A stretch of 64,000 nucleotides of DNA, from NCBI RefSeq assembly GCF_003858635.1, contig NZ_RQJO01000008.1, positions 992,001 through 1,056,000 of the forward strand. Reading direction: 5' to 3'. The notes beneath the pieces are model-generated. The model was not told where the DNA came from and made no database searches. It worked only from the letters and a program-made list of their open reading frames with translations. A program made the translations under genes and the position numbers. Source of the stretch: Larkinella rosea (GTDB lineage: Bacteria; Bacteroidota; Bacteroidia; Cytophagales; Spirosomataceae). Shown here piece after piece: positions 22,936 through 32,570 of this stretch. Numbering within the stretch: position 1 is the first letter of the stretch; every line of letters begins with the position of its first letter.

Positions 22936-24123
22936 TTAGTTGGCCGGGGCATTGTAAACCACCTTTCCGCCAATCAGCGTGGTCTGAATGGTAATTTGCT
23001 CGTCAAAAATCACCAGATCGGCGTCCTTCCCCGCAGCCAGAACGCCCTTGCGGTTTTCGACGCCCATAATCCGGGCAGGCGTTGTACTCGCCATCCGGAC
23101 GGCATCGAGCAGCGACACGTCGGCCAACTCGACCATATTCCGAACCAGGCGGTTGGTGGTGGCCACGCTCCCGGCAAAAGCCGTCCGATCGGGTAGTTTG
23201 GCAACGCCATCTTCTACGATCACCTTCAAACCGTTTTTCAGCGAACCCAGCGTGCTTTCGCCTTCGGGCATCCCGGCGGCCCGCATGGCATCCGTGATGA
23301 GGGCGGTTCGGTCGGCGCCCTTGATTTTATAGACCAGTTTGAGCAGGGGTGGAGGCAGGTGAACGCCGTCGGTGATGATTTCCACGTCCATATCCAGCAA
23401 AAACGCGCTTTCGATCACCCCGGCATACCGAAATGCATTCCGGCGGGTCACACCCGACATGGCCGAATAGAGGTGCGTTGCCAGTGAATAGCCGTTTTCG
23501 TACGCTTCCAGCACGTGCTCGTAAAGGGCATCGGTGTGGGCCACAGCGGCCAGAATGCCTTTTTCGCGCAGCCGACGACCAAACGGAATGGCGCCTTCCA
23601 GCTCCGGCGCGGCACTCCAGCGGGTGATGGACGACGAATGCGCCAGAATTTCTTCGTATTCCTGCGGGTCCGGATTGCGGATGTAGCGCGGGTCCTGCGC
23701 CCCCCGCTGGCTCAGGGCAAAATAGGGGCCTTCGAGGTGAATTCCCAGAAAAACCGCCCCGTTGTGGTTGTTCCGGTGCGCCAGTTCATAATTGTCAAGA
23801 GTTTGCAGCAGATCTTCCTTTTCCGCCGTGAGCGTTGTGGGCACCATCGCCGTGGTGCCGTAGCGGGCGTGCAGTTCGGCGACTTTCAGAAACGCTTCTT
23901 CCGTACCGTCCATGAAATCGTACCCTCCTCCGCCGTGGACGTGAATATCGATAAAACCGGGCGCTACGTACTGCCCGTGCGCATCCAGTTCCGTCGCTTC
24001 CGGAACCTCGACCGGGCCTTCGTGCACCCCCCGGATGCGGCCGTTTTCAATGACAATCGTCCCGTTCCGGATGTACCGATAGGGAGTAATCAGCGTACCG
24101 TTACTAATTTTTAAAATGCCCAT
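22936..24123 (-). CDS. nagA: N-acetylglucosamine-6-phosphate deacetylase
   Basis: A 395-residue amidohydrolase-fold enzyme that removes acetate from N-acetylglucosamine-6-phosphate in the cytoplasm. Metal and catalytic motifs are GFIDIHVHGGGGYDFMDG near residue 54, HLEGPYF near 125 (metal Glu), AAVAHTDA near 186, ATHLYSAM near 207 (His), and the catalytic ITDAMRAAG near 268. The ending ADLVIFD is typical. I chose ATG 24123 because MGILKISNGTLI is the normal start; a longer upstream frame exists. It is followed by the NagB-like gene. Confidence 0.93.
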   Translation of the reverse strand: MGILKISNGTLITPYRYIRNGTIVIENGRIRGVHEGPVEVPEATELDAHGQYVAPGFIDIHVHGGGGYDFMDGTEEAFLKVAELHARYGTTAMVPTTLTAEKEDLLQTLDNYELAHRNNHNGAVFLGIHLEGPYFALSQRGAQDPRYIRNPDPQEYEEILAHSSSITRWSAAPELEGAIPFGRRLREKGILAAVAHTDALYEHVLEAYENGYSLATHLYSAMSGVTRRNAFRYAGVIESAFLLDMDVEIITDGVHLPPPLLKLVYKIKGADRTALITDAMRAAGMPEGESTLGSLKNGLKVIVEDGVAKLPDRTAFAGSVATTNRLVRNMVELADVSLLDAVRMASTTPARIMGVENRKGVLAAGKDADLVIFDEQITIQTTLIGGKVVYNAPAN

Positions 24124-24231
24124 TCTTGCCGTTAACAGCCTTTGTTGGCTAAAAACCGGGTAAAGGTAACAGGGAAAACCATTCGCTCCCACTCGGCTCG
24201 CCGGAATCGAATGCGAAAAAACCGCGTTCGC

Positions 24232-24981
24232 TCAATCCAGCCGTTTGATCCGAATGTTTCGGAAGTAAACGTGGTTGCCGTGATCCTGGAGTAAAATGCG
24301 GCCGCTGTCGGCTTTGGCGTAATCCGGGTAGTCTTTGAATTTCGATTGGGCCACTTTTTCCTGAAAATCCGGACTCATGCGCTCATAGCTGGCGAGGAGT
24401 TTTCCGTTCAGCCAGTGTTCGATGTGTTTTCCGTTGACCACAATCCGAACCTTATTCCACTGACCGGACGGCAGTAATTTCTTGTTTTTGGGAGGATAAA
24501 GCAGGTAAACCGCGCCGGTTGAAATGGTGCTGTTCGGCTCCGGTTTTACTTCCGGATAATTGAAATCGTCGATGATCTGGTACTCAATGCCCATCAGCGA
24601 AGTCGTGTTCGTTTTGGCGTTTTTGATGCGATTCACCAGGTATTTGATTCCGCTGTTGGCCGATTCGGTCAGTTTAAAATCCAGTTCCAGTTCAAAATTC
24701 CGGAAACTTTCGCGCGTGATGATGTCGCCACCGATGCGTCCGCTGGTGACCGCCAGCGTCCCGTTTTCGATTTTCCAGCCTTTGTAGGGAGTGGAATCAC
24801 TGGTCGAGTTTTGCCATTTATTCAGGTCATGACCGTCGAACAGCACCTCCCAGCCTTTGTTTTGATTGTTGGAGCGGTTTTCGGAATGATCGGTTTTCGT
24901 GCTGCCCATCAACACCAGAAAAACCGGGAGGGTCAACATAAGGGGTGCAAAGAGGAATTTTCGGAACGGAACGTTTTTCAT
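24232..24981 (-). CDS. DUF1080 (3-keto-disaccharide hydrolase-like) exported protein
   Basis: A 249-residue exported protein with the DUF1080 concanavalin-like fold. Typical motifs are WEVLFDGHDLNKWQN near residue 44, a GGDIITRESFRNFELELDFKL strand pair, SNSGIKYLV-like NSGIKYLV, an EYQIIDD segment and GRILLQDHGNHVYFRNIRIK at the end. Family members are exported, and some hydrolyse 3-keto-glycosides made by oxidoreductases. It sits between the nag genes and a sulfatase, on the same strand with short gaps. Confidence 0.9.
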   Translation of the reverse strand: MKNVPFRKFLFAPLMLTLPVFLVLMGSTKTDHSENRSNNQNKGWEVLFDGHDLNKWQNSTSDSTPYKGWKIENGTLAVTSGRIGGDIITRESFRNFELELDFKLTESANSGIKYLVNRIKNAKTNTTSLMGIEYQIIDDFNYPEVKPEPNSTISTGAVYLLYPPKNKKLLPSGQWNKVRIVVNGKHIEHWLNGKLLASYERMSPDFQEKVAQSKFKDYPDYAKADSGRILLQDHGNHVYFRNIRIKRLD

Positions 24982-25001
24982 TTTTAGGAAATAAAATCGG
25001 G

Positions 25002-26489
25002 TTAAATGGAGTTCAGAACCGGGGCAATATTGAGCGTGTCCCCCAGTTGGCGCTGCTGCTGAATCAGGCGGTTTTTCAGATCCTGCAACACGGTTTTGTA
25101 AGCCGCCTGACTGGCCAGATCCTGCATTTCGTGGGGATCTTTCCGGATGTCGAACAGCAGAATTTTCGGGGCTTTGGGGTAGACAATCAGCTTGTAGCGG
25201 TCCGTCCGCACCATCCGTTGTAGGTCCATGTAGCTGCCGTAGATTTCCGGGTAAACGCCTGCTGCTTTTTTGTTTTTGATCAACGGAAGAAGGCTGTTGA
25301 AATAGACATGCGCCGGTTTTGGAATACTCACCAGATCGTACGTCGTCGCCATAATATCCTGTAAGTAAACCTGTTGCTCTCTTTTCTCGCCTTTGGGAAT
25401 CGTCGGGCCAACCACCACCAGCGGTGCCCGAACGCTGTGATCAAACTGGCTCTGTTTCCCCAGCAAACCGTGATGCCCGACGGACAAACCGTGGTCGGCC
25501 GTGAAGAAAATATAGGTATTGTCGAGCTTGCCGGTTTGGGCCAATGCCCGCAGAATTTTCCCAATCTGGGCATCCAGGTGCGAAATGCTGGCGTAATATT
25601 CCTGAATGTTCTTTTTGACGGCGTAGGGCGTTCGCGGAAACGGTGCCAACTGCTCATCCCGTAAGTCTTTCCCGCAACCCATCGCATCTTTGTACGGATA
25701 CTCATCCAGATAACTGACGGGTAGTTTGATCTTGTCCAGCGGGTACAAGTCGACGTACTTTTTGGGCGATTGCCGGGGGTCGTGCGGGGCGTTGAACGCC
25801 AGGTACATGAAAAAGGGTGCGTCTTTCTGACTGGCTTTTTTCAGATACCCAACCGCATCGTCGGCCAGCACCTCGCTCCAGTGTTTGCCGCCTTTCCAGA
25901 AACCGCCGTATTCTTCGTCCCAGGGTTGCCAGGTCGTATCCTGCCGAGAAAGAGGGCGGTTGTAACCCGCCGGATTCTGGTTCGGCATCCCCGGCCGTTC
26001 GTGCGTGACGTGGTCGAAAAGCCGCTTGACATCCGTGTTGACGTGCCATTTGCCGGTCATGTACGTTTCGTAACCCGCTTTTTTCAGTTGCTGGCTCCAG
26101 AAACCGTCGGCGTTGACCAGCGCACTGAAATTTTTCTCGGCCTGCTGCGCCTTCCAAACCGGTAAGCCCGTTACCAGCATTGCGCGGCTGGCGACGCAAA
26201 CCGCCCCGTGCCACGCGCCCATATTATACGCGTGGGTAAACGTGGTGCCCGCCCGAACCAGCGAATCCAGCGTGGGCGTAATCACCACCGGATCGCCCAG
26301 CGCCCGAATCGTGTTGTACCGCTGATCATCCGTGAAAATGAACAGAATATTGGGTTTTCGAGGGGCGGCTTTTTTAGGGTCAACTGAAATTCGGCTGCTC
26401 GTCAGAAGGGCGAAGCCTGCTATCAATCCAATCCAGAGCTGGATTTTGATGGATCGAAACCGGTTTTTATACTCGTTTTTGTAAAACAT
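25002..26489 (-). CDS. Sulfatase (type I, formylglycine-dependent)
   Basis: A 495-residue exported sulfatase. N-terminal hydrophobic segment at about 18-31; metal ligands D54-D55 in FTDDQR; the active-site formylglycine precursor is C98 in the CVASR motif (C-x-P/A-x-R form). HFT-like FFTADHGLSVGHHGLLGK near residue 332 carries further metal ligands. It is similar to iduronate-2-sulfatase and choline-sulfatase-like members, so it probably removes sulfate esters from a carbohydrate. The Cys must be oxidised by a formylglycine-generating enzyme, which is not encoded in this window. Confidence 0.92.
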   Translation of the reverse strand: MFYKNEYKNRFRSIKIQLWIGLIAGFALLTSSRISVDPKKAAPRKPNILFIFTDDQRYNTIRALGDPVVITPTLDSLVRAGTTFTHAYNMGAWHGAVCVASRAMLVTGLPVWKAQQAEKNFSALVNADGFWSQQLKKAGYETYMTGKWHVNTDVKRLFDHVTHERPGMPNQNPAGYNRPLSRQDTTWQPWDEEYGGFWKGGKHWSEVLADDAVGYLKKASQKDAPFFMYLAFNAPHDPRQSPKKYVDLYPLDKIKLPVSYLDEYPYKDAMGCGKDLRDEQLAPFPRTPYAVKKNIQEYYASISHLDAQIGKILRALAQTGKLDNTYIFFTADHGLSVGHHGLLGKQSQFDHSVRAPLVVVGPTIPKGEKREQQVYLQDIMATTYDLVSIPKPAHVYFNSLLPLIKNKKAAGVYPEIYGSYMDLQRMVRTDRYKLIVYPKAPKILLFDIRKDPHEMQDLASQAAYKTVLQDLKNRLIQQQRQLGDTLNIAPVLNSI

Positions 26490-26511
26490 CGTTCGTTACC
26501 AGATTCAGGTG

Positions 26512-28626
26512 TTATTTCCAGACCAAACCCATATTCTGGAAAAGAAAAGCATATAAATACGCCGAGGTTTCCAGCGATTTTTTCGTGCTGCTGGCGCCGT
26601 GGCCCGAATTGACATCGACCCGAATCAGGAGCGGGCTGGGCGACGACGGACCGGCTTTGGCCTGTAAAGTGGCCGCGTATTTAAAGGAATGCGCGGGAAC
26701 CACCCGGTCGTCGTGGTCGGCGGTGGTGACCAGAACCGCCGGATAAGCCACCCCCGTTTTGATGTTGTGCAGGGGCGAATAGGCGTAAAGGTACCGGAAA
26801 TCCTCCGCCTTATCGCTGCAACCAAATTCCGGAATCCAACTCCAGCCGACCGTAAATTTATGAAACCGCAGCATGTCCAGCACACCGATCGACGGAAAGG
26901 CCACCCGGAAAAGCTCCGGTTGCTGATTCATGACGGCCGCCAGCAACAGCCCGCCGTTGGAACCGCCCTGAATGGCCAGCCGCTCCGGTGAGGTGTATTT
27001 TTTCGCAATCAGGTATTCGGCCGCGGCAATAAAATCGTCGAACACGTTCTGTTTGTTGCCTTTCATGCCCTGTTCGTGCCACTTCTGGCCGTATTCGCCC
27101 CCTCCGCGCAAATTGGGCTGCACGTAAACGCCCCCCTGATCGAGAAACGCAATCCGCGTCGGGCTAAACGTAGGAGTCCAACTGACGCCAAAACCGCCGT
27201 AGGCATACATGAGCGTCGGGTTAGTTCCATCGCGCTTCAGTCCTTTTTTGTAGATGATGGACGCTGGAATTTTCGTACCGTCGCGGCTGGGGTAAAACAC
27301 CTGTTCCACCACGTAATCTTCGGGATTGAACGACACTTCCGGTTTCCGAAAAACCGCGCTTTTGCGCGTGGAAATCTGGTACTGAAACAACGTCGGCGGA
27401 TAATTGAGCGAGGTGTAGGTGTAAAAAACGCGGGTATCGGTTTTGTCGCCACTGAATCCGGTGGCTGTTCCCAAAACCGGTAACTGCACTTCGTTCTCCA
27501 ATTGTCCCTTCAGGTTGTACACGTACACGTGCGTCGCAATATCCTTTGAATACGAGGCAAATACCTTTCCTCCGGCGGTACCAACGGCCTGCAAGGGTTC
27601 CGGTTTTTCGTCCAGAAACGGTTTCCAGCGTTGGGTTGCCCGTTCATACCAGACCAGTTTGCCATTGGGCGCATTTTCGTTGGTTTCGATCAAAAACCGG
27701 TCGCTCTCGTTCGTCACCAGGTTGTATTTGAAATCCGAAAGATCATTCCCGACCGCCGTAAACCCCGTTTCGCCTTTTTTCCGGATGCGCCAGCCGTTGC
27801 CGTCTTTCCCCTTGCCGCGATCCTTGATGTACAAAATGGCGTAGTTTTCGTCCTCAGTCGTGAACACATTGTGAAACCGCTGCGGATTGGCCCGGTCCTC
27901 AAAAACCAGTTGATCGCTGGCTTGTGGGGTTCCTACCTTGTGATAAAACACCTGATGGTTTTCGTTTTTGGCCGCCATCATCGACCCCTGTGGTTGCGGA
28001 TAGCGGCTGTAATAAAAACCGTCACCTTGCCAGGCCGCGTTCGACAGCTTCACCCATTCGATTTTATCAGACAACAACTGCCGCGTTTTCAGGTCCATCA
28101 CCCGGTATTCCTGCCAGTCGGAACCGCCCTTCGAAAAGCCTAAAACCGCAAACGCGCCCGTTTTCGAAAGACTGAAAACCGTCAGTTTCACCGTACCATC
28201 TTCGGAAAGCGTGTTCGGGTCAATCACCACCTCAAGCTTTCCGGACTGGCCTTTCTGCCGGTATAAAACCGACTGGTTCTGCAAACCGTCGTTCTTGTAA
28301 AAGTACAGGTAGTCACCTTTCTGGCGCGGCCCCGAATAGCGGGGATAATTGTTGACTTTTTCCAAATCCGAATAGATTTTGTCTTTGAACGGAATCTGGT
28401 TCAACTGCTGGTACGTCAGTTCATTCTGGGCCTTTATCCAGGCTGCGGTTTCGGGCGAACGGTCGTCTTCCAGCCAGCGGTACGGGTCGGCCACCGTGAC
28501 GCCGTGGTAGTTGTCGGTCTGATCCACCGTTTTCGTCTGCGGGTAAACCGGTTTTGTCTGGGCGCGGCCATTGCCTGACGCCAGCAGTGCGATCAAAACC
28601 GCAGGGAACCACCAAAAACGTTTCAT
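26512..28626 (-). CDS. Prolyl oligopeptidase (S9A)
   Basis: A 704-residue exported serine peptidase of family S9A. It has a signal peptide (about 1-22). The N-terminal DPYRWLEDDRSPETAAWI is a family hallmark and precedes a seven-bladed propeller. The hydrolase domain has the nucleophile elbow GGSNGGLLLAAV (Ser near residue 556), ADHDDRVVP (Asp) and SGHGAS (His). It cleaves after proline in short peptides. It lies inside the glycan locus between the fucosidase and a sulfatase, so it might process glycopeptides released with the glycan, but that is inference. Confidence 0.95.
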   Translation of the reverse strand: MKRFWWFPAVLIALLASGNGRAQTKPVYPQTKTVDQTDNYHGVTVADPYRWLEDDRSPETAAWIKAQNELTYQQLNQIPFKDKIYSDLEKVNNYPRYSGPRQKGDYLYFYKNDGLQNQSVLYRQKGQSGKLEVVIDPNTLSEDGTVKLTVFSLSKTGAFAVLGFSKGGSDWQEYRVMDLKTRQLLSDKIEWVKLSNAAWQGDGFYYSRYPQPQGSMMAAKNENHQVFYHKVGTPQASDQLVFEDRANPQRFHNVFTTEDENYAILYIKDRGKGKDGNGWRIRKKGETGFTAVGNDLSDFKYNLVTNESDRFLIETNENAPNGKLVWYERATQRWKPFLDEKPEPLQAVGTAGGKVFASYSKDIATHVYVYNLKGQLENEVQLPVLGTATGFSGDKTDTRVFYTYTSLNYPPTLFQYQISTRKSAVFRKPEVSFNPEDYVVEQVFYPSRDGTKIPASIIYKKGLKRDGTNPTLMYAYGGFGVSWTPTFSPTRIAFLDQGGVYVQPNLRGGGEYGQKWHEQGMKGNKQNVFDDFIAAAEYLIAKKYTSPERLAIQGGSNGGLLLAAVMNQQPELFRVAFPSIGVLDMLRFHKFTVGWSWIPEFGCSDKAEDFRYLYAYSPLHNIKTGVAYPAVLVTTADHDDRVVPAHSFKYAATLQAKAGPSSPSPLLIRVDVNSGHGASSTKKSLETSAYLYAFLFQNMGLVWK

Positions 28627-28653
28627 TTCGGTCTGTTTTTTAGTTGCGAACGA

Positions 28654-29820
28654 TCACCCAATCAGTTTGCCCACCTTGCGAAGCGTCTCGACATCGCCCT
28701 TGTGAATGTCGCCTTCGGGCAGCGGACCGGTGTTCAGCAAGAGGTTCATATTCCGGCTTTTGGCATCCGCCAGCAACTCCATAACTTCCTGTACGCCAAG
28801 GTGCCGCCGTTTGTCGTTGTCTTCCGGTTCATACGACCAGGCCCCCCGTTGCAGGGTGCTGCACGTTTCGTTGTGCTTTTTGTCGTGCGCTTCCCAAACC
28901 CGCTTCGCCAGGGCTGCTGATTCCGCACCAAAGTCGCTCTGAATCTGGTCGGCCAGCGAAGTGGCTTTCCGTTCGGGAGCCGCGAAATCTTCCGTTCCCG
29001 TCGCCCCCTGTTTGAAAGAAACCAGCGCGTGCGGACTCAATGAACGGATTTCGCGGTAGAAGTCTTCCATTGGAAACAGGTCGGGTCGGGCGTACAAACC
29101 GCGCACCGGATCGAACCAGATTCCCGCCGGATTATACTGCGTCACCAACTCCCGCAACTGCGCCTTGACGTAAGCGGTGTAGCGTTCGGTGTCTTTCTCC
29201 GTTTTGTAGCGGTATTCCGGTTGCGGTTGGGCATAGTCCGGCCGGAAGTATTGCCAGCCCGCCGTTTTCGCCGGAAAATAGGGGTGGTGCCAGTCGGCAG
29301 CTACGGAATAATACAAAAACAGGCCCAAGCCTTTTTTCTGACAGGCTGCGCTCAGTTCGCCCACCAGATCGCGTTTCGCTGCTGCGTGGACGCTGGTGTA
29401 ATCCGTTTGCGCCGATTTGAACAGGCAAAAACCGTCGTGGTGTTTGGTCGTGATATTCACGTATTTCATCCCGGATTCCAGGGCCAGGTCGGTAATAAAA
29501 TCAGCGTCGAACTTCCGGGCCGTGAACTCGTTCATGAGCTTGCGGTACTCCGCAACCGGCGTTTTTTCAAACAACTGCACCCAAGCCCCGCGTCCCCAGA
29601 TGCTGTACAGACCGTAGTGCATAAACAACCCGTATTTAGCCTCGTTGAACCAGGCCAGCGAAGCGGCTTTGGGGTCTTTGGCGTACAGGTCCTTGTAGTT
29701 CGAGAGGTAAGTCGGAACGGTTTTTTTGGCAAGTGACGAAGCCGCTGCCAACTGCGAAGGCAGCAGGAGGGAGGTTCCGGCGAGTGATAACGTCTTTATA
29801 AAATCGCGACGATCGGTCAT
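28654..29820 (-). CDS. Alpha-L-fucosidase, GH29 (first copy)
   Basis: A 388-residue exported GH29 enzyme with a twin-arginine-like leader (TDRRDFIKTLSLAGTSLL). The barrel contains WFNEAKYGLFMHYGLYSIWG near 57, KYVNITTKHHDGFCLF near 114, LFLYYSVADW-like segments, and the catalytic nucleophile Asp in AGIWFDP near residue 235. GNMLLN-like NMNLLLNTGP near the end is typical. It would release terminal L-fucose outside the cell or in the periplasm. It is shorter than many GH29 enzymes and lacks their C-terminal domain. It fits with the second GH29 and the fucose operon. Confidence 0.93.
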   Translation of the reverse strand: MTDRRDFIKTLSLAGTSLLLPSQLAAASSLAKKTVPTYLSNYKDLYAKDPKAASLAWFNEAKYGLFMHYGLYSIWGRGAWVQLFEKTPVAEYRKLMNEFTARKFDADFITDLALESGMKYVNITTKHHDGFCLFKSAQTDYTSVHAAAKRDLVGELSAACQKKGLGLFLYYSVAADWHHPYFPAKTAGWQYFRPDYAQPQPEYRYKTEKDTERYTAYVKAQLRELVTQYNPAGIWFDPVRGLYARPDLFPMEDFYREIRSLSPHALVSFKQGATGTEDFAAPERKATSLADQIQSDFGAESAALAKRVWEAHDKKHNETCSTLQRGAWSYEPEDNDKRRHLGVQEVMELLADAKSRNMNLLLNTGPLPEGDIHKGDVETLRKVGKLIG

Positions 29821-29864
29821 TGGGTTCGGGTTAACAGGTTGTAGGGAAGGGGTTTAATACGGTT

Positions 29865-30548
29865 TCAGGAAGGCAACACGGCGCTGATAACAGCCGTTAC
29901 TTTTTGAGCTAAAAACCGGCTTCCCTCGGGTTTAAAATGCACATTTGACGGCAATTGCAGCGTGGCTAAATCAGGCAAAACCGCGCTGTATAAATCGTTG
30001 ATCTGAATTTTATTTTTCTTCATAATTTTTCGCGCTACCTCGTTGTATTTCAGCACATCTTCGGCTTTTCGGTACGGACCTTCGGGCAAATCCGGATACG
30101 GTGTGGAAGTGGCAAAAATGAGTTTGGAACCGGTCGCTTTTAAGCGTTCCACGATGATTTTTAAATTGGCTTCGTATTGTTTTAAATCGGATTGGTGTGG
30201 ATCGTCGGGTTTGTTGCTGTTGATCCCCGTGACCGGATCGACGTGTTTTAAATCATGCAATCCAAAATTGAAATGAATAACCGCCCAGGGCTCGGTACCG
30301 ATCCATTGATCGATGCGCTGAATGCCCAGCTTGGTCCCCTGACAGTTCTCGGCCGGTCGGGAAACAACCGCCTTTCCTTCCAGCATCTGTTTGACAACCG
30401 GCGTATAACCCACTGATATAGAATCTCCGAGAATCAGGACGCGCGGTAAATCGGATGCGGTTTCGGCCAATAATTTAGTAGCGCTGAGCGTCAGTCCACC
30501 CGCTGCACCGAGCGTTTTGAGGAAGGCTCTTCGTGATACATTTTTCAT
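29865..30548 (-). CDS. SGNH/GDSL-family hydrolase
   Basis: A 227-residue exported esterase. It has a Tat-like leader (SRRAFLKTLGAAGGL). SGNH blocks: LILGDSISVGY near residue 37 with the nucleophile Ser, an FNFGLHDLKH block in the middle, and the C-terminal SNVHFKPEGSRFLAQ block with the Asp-x-x-His counterpart (here VHF). Such enzymes deacetylate sugars in many glycan loci. It lies between the propeller/azurin protein and the GH29 fucosidase with short gaps, so is probably co-transcribed. Confidence 0.85.
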   Translation of the reverse strand: MKNVSRRAFLKTLGAAGGLTLSATKLLAETASDLPRVLILGDSISVGYTPVVKQMLEGKAVVSRPAENCQGTKLGIQRIDQWIGTEPWAVIHFNFGLHDLKHVDPVTGINSNKPDDPHQSDLKQYEANLKIIVERLKATGSKLIFATSTPYPDLPEGPYRKAEDVLKYNEVARKIMKKNKIQINDLYSAVLPDLATLQLPSNVHFKPEGSRFLAQKVTAVISAVLPS

Positions 30549-30562
30549 GCTTTTCTATCGGT

Positions 30563-32554
30563 TTACTGAACGATTAATTTCCCCCGCATGACGCTGTAAT
30601 GGCCCGGAAATGTGCACACGAAAGGGTAGACACCCGGTTTTTCCGGTGCGGTAAAATAAATCTTTTCGGAGCTTTCGGGTTGCAGAATGGCGGTATGAAA
30701 AAGCACCAGATCCGATGGCGGTATATAGTGAAAATCGGGACCTTTTAAACCCAACGCCAACGATAATTGCCCTACTTTTTCAACCGCATCTCCCGGTTTG
30801 GTAATGACCAGATTATGCAGCATATCGTCGTTGTTATTGAACATCAATTCGACTTTACTTCCGGCTTTTACTTTCAATTCCGCTACATCGAACTGAAGCC
30901 CCGGTTTCGTGCCGACGGTCAGGGAAATTTCGGGACCATATACCCACGATTCGGGTTGTTTCGTGATTCGTTTCGGATCTTTTTCAATGTCGTAGGGCAC
31001 GCTGGTTTTTTGAGCGGACGCCATTACGGTTGCGGTTTTTCCGGCCGGAATGTTATTCAGGGTGTAATACCCCAGATTGTGCAGCAACGCCCGGCCATCG
31101 GCCGCTTGTAAACCGGCGGCTTTCACCTCGTGGATGTAGCCTTTCCTGAGACCATGCACCACCAGTTTGACCGACATCCGGTCTTTGGCGACAACGGCCT
31201 GGTGCACCATGCAACGCTGCTGATTGATGATTTTGCTGCCGTATGTGCTCCAGTAGTGATACGTAAAACCGGTGATCTCGTACGAGCTTGTTTGTGAGGC
31301 CGTTGCAGGGTTGACGGGTTGCGTAAATTCCAGCAAAAAGCCGTCGGACTGTGCCTTGATGGTCTTGATTTCGAATGGCATTTTGCCGGTCCAGCGGAGC
31401 CGTTGCAACCCGTACAACTCGGGACCTTTGGAGTTCCAGCCCCGGCTGGTCATCCCGACGAACATCGCGTGGTTGGTTCCCCACTTCATCCGGAAAACGC
31501 CCGACGAAAAACCTTCCCGAAACGGAAACGTAGCGCCCTGGTATTCCCCGTTTACCTTTTCCAGAAACACCCGGTTTACCTTGCTATGCCCCTGATCGCC
31601 AATAAAATACTGACCGGTGAAGGGGCCAAAACCACCCCGCGTCGTATCGATCAGGATGTCGGAGGTCGAAACGCCCAGCAGTCCGTGCGGAAACCAGATA
31701 GCCGGGAGCTTGAGTGCCGGAATGGTAGCCGCAACTTCGTGCATCGGTAAATCGGGCGAGCTGGGCACATCGTCCACCTTCAGCGTAAGCGGAGAGCGCG
31801 GGTCGTTCGTCCATTTTAAACCGGCGGGATTGCCCGCAAAATCACCCGGTTTCAGGTGTGTCATTCGTCCGGAACCGACCCAATCGCCCTGATTTTCGGT
31901 GTAGAAAACATCCCCGGCGGGATTAATGCCCAAACCGGCCGGGGAACGAAGCCCGGTTGCCAAAGGAGTCATTTCACCGGTTGGCGAGATTTTCAGGAGC
32001 CAGCCGCGCCATTTCGCCAGACTCGCTCCCCGACTGATCCACGAAAGATTCAGTGTCACCAGCATGTGTCCGTCTTTTGTCACCACCGGGCCGTACGAAT
32101 ATTCGTGGTAATTACCGGACAATGGCCAGGAATAAATCGCCTTGAAAGCGTCGGCTTTTCCGTCGTTGTCGCGGTCTTCCAGCCGGGTCAATTCCCCGCG
32201 TTGCGCCAGGTAAAAATGATTCCCGATAAACGCCAGTCCGAGGGCTTCGTGAAGACCGGAAGCAAACTTCCTAAAGATAGGTTTCTCGTTTTTTTTCAAA
32301 TACGGATTTTCCAGAATCCAGACTTCGCCGTGGCGCGTGCTGATGCCGAGCTGGTTCTTCCGATTGAAGGCTAAACCGCCCACTTCCAGCGCAATGCCGG
32401 GCGGAATCGGAATCGTTTCAATCTGGTAATACCGGGATTCTTCGGTGGTGTCGGGTAGAAAAAACCGCTCAGCCCGGCCTGGTTGGATTACCAAACCAAG
32501 CAGTAGGCCAAACAGCCAGCGGGAACCGAAATAGTTTAATGGGTTGACTATCAT
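30563..32554 (-). CDS. Beta-propeller / azurin-type cupredoxin fusion protein
   Basis: A 663-residue exported protein. The first two-thirds resemble the glucose/sorbosone dehydrogenase-like beta-propellers (ALGLAFIGNHFYLAQ, ATGLRSPAGLGINPAGDVFYTENQ, KVNRVFLEKVN). The C-terminal about 130 residues are an azurin/plastocyanin-like copper domain. DDMLHNLVI near 562 supplies one His, and CTFPGHYSVM supplies C647, H652 and M656 with exactly azurin spacing. It probably passes electrons from a sugar or other substrate, or senses redox state. The active centre of the propeller part (for example PQQ) cannot be shown here. Similar fusions occur in Bacteroidota and Planctomycetota. Confidence 0.85.
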   Translation of the reverse strand: MIVNPLNYFGSRWLFGLLLGLVIQPGRAERFFLPDTTEESRYYQIETIPIPPGIALEVGGLAFNRKNQLGISTRHGEVWILENPYLKKNEKPIFRKFASGLHEALGLAFIGNHFYLAQRGELTRLEDRDNDGKADAFKAIYSWPLSGNYHEYSYGPVVTKDGHMLVTLNLSWISRGASLAKWRGWLLKISPTGEMTPLATGLRSPAGLGINPAGDVFYTENQGDWVGSGRMTHLKPGDFAGNPAGLKWTNDPRSPLTLKVDDVPSSPDLPMHEVAATIPALKLPAIWFPHGLLGVSTSDILIDTTRGGFGPFTGQYFIGDQGHSKVNRVFLEKVNGEYQGATFPFREGFSSGVFRMKWGTNHAMFVGMTSRGWNSKGPELYGLQRLRWTGKMPFEIKTIKAQSDGFLLEFTQPVNPATASQTSSYEITGFTYHYWSTYGSKIINQQRCMVHQAVVAKDRMSVKLVVHGLRKGYIHEVKAAGLQAADGRALLHNLGYYTLNNIPAGKTATVMASAQKTSVPYDIEKDPKRITKQPESWVYGPEISLTVGTKPGLQFDVAELKVKAGSKVELMFNNNDDMLHNLVITKPGDAVEKVGQLSLALGLKGPDFHYIPPSDLVLFHTAILQPESSEKIYFTAPEKPGVYPFVCTFPGHYSVMRGKLIVQ

Positions 32555-32570
32555 TGGCTTTAAGTCTTTT

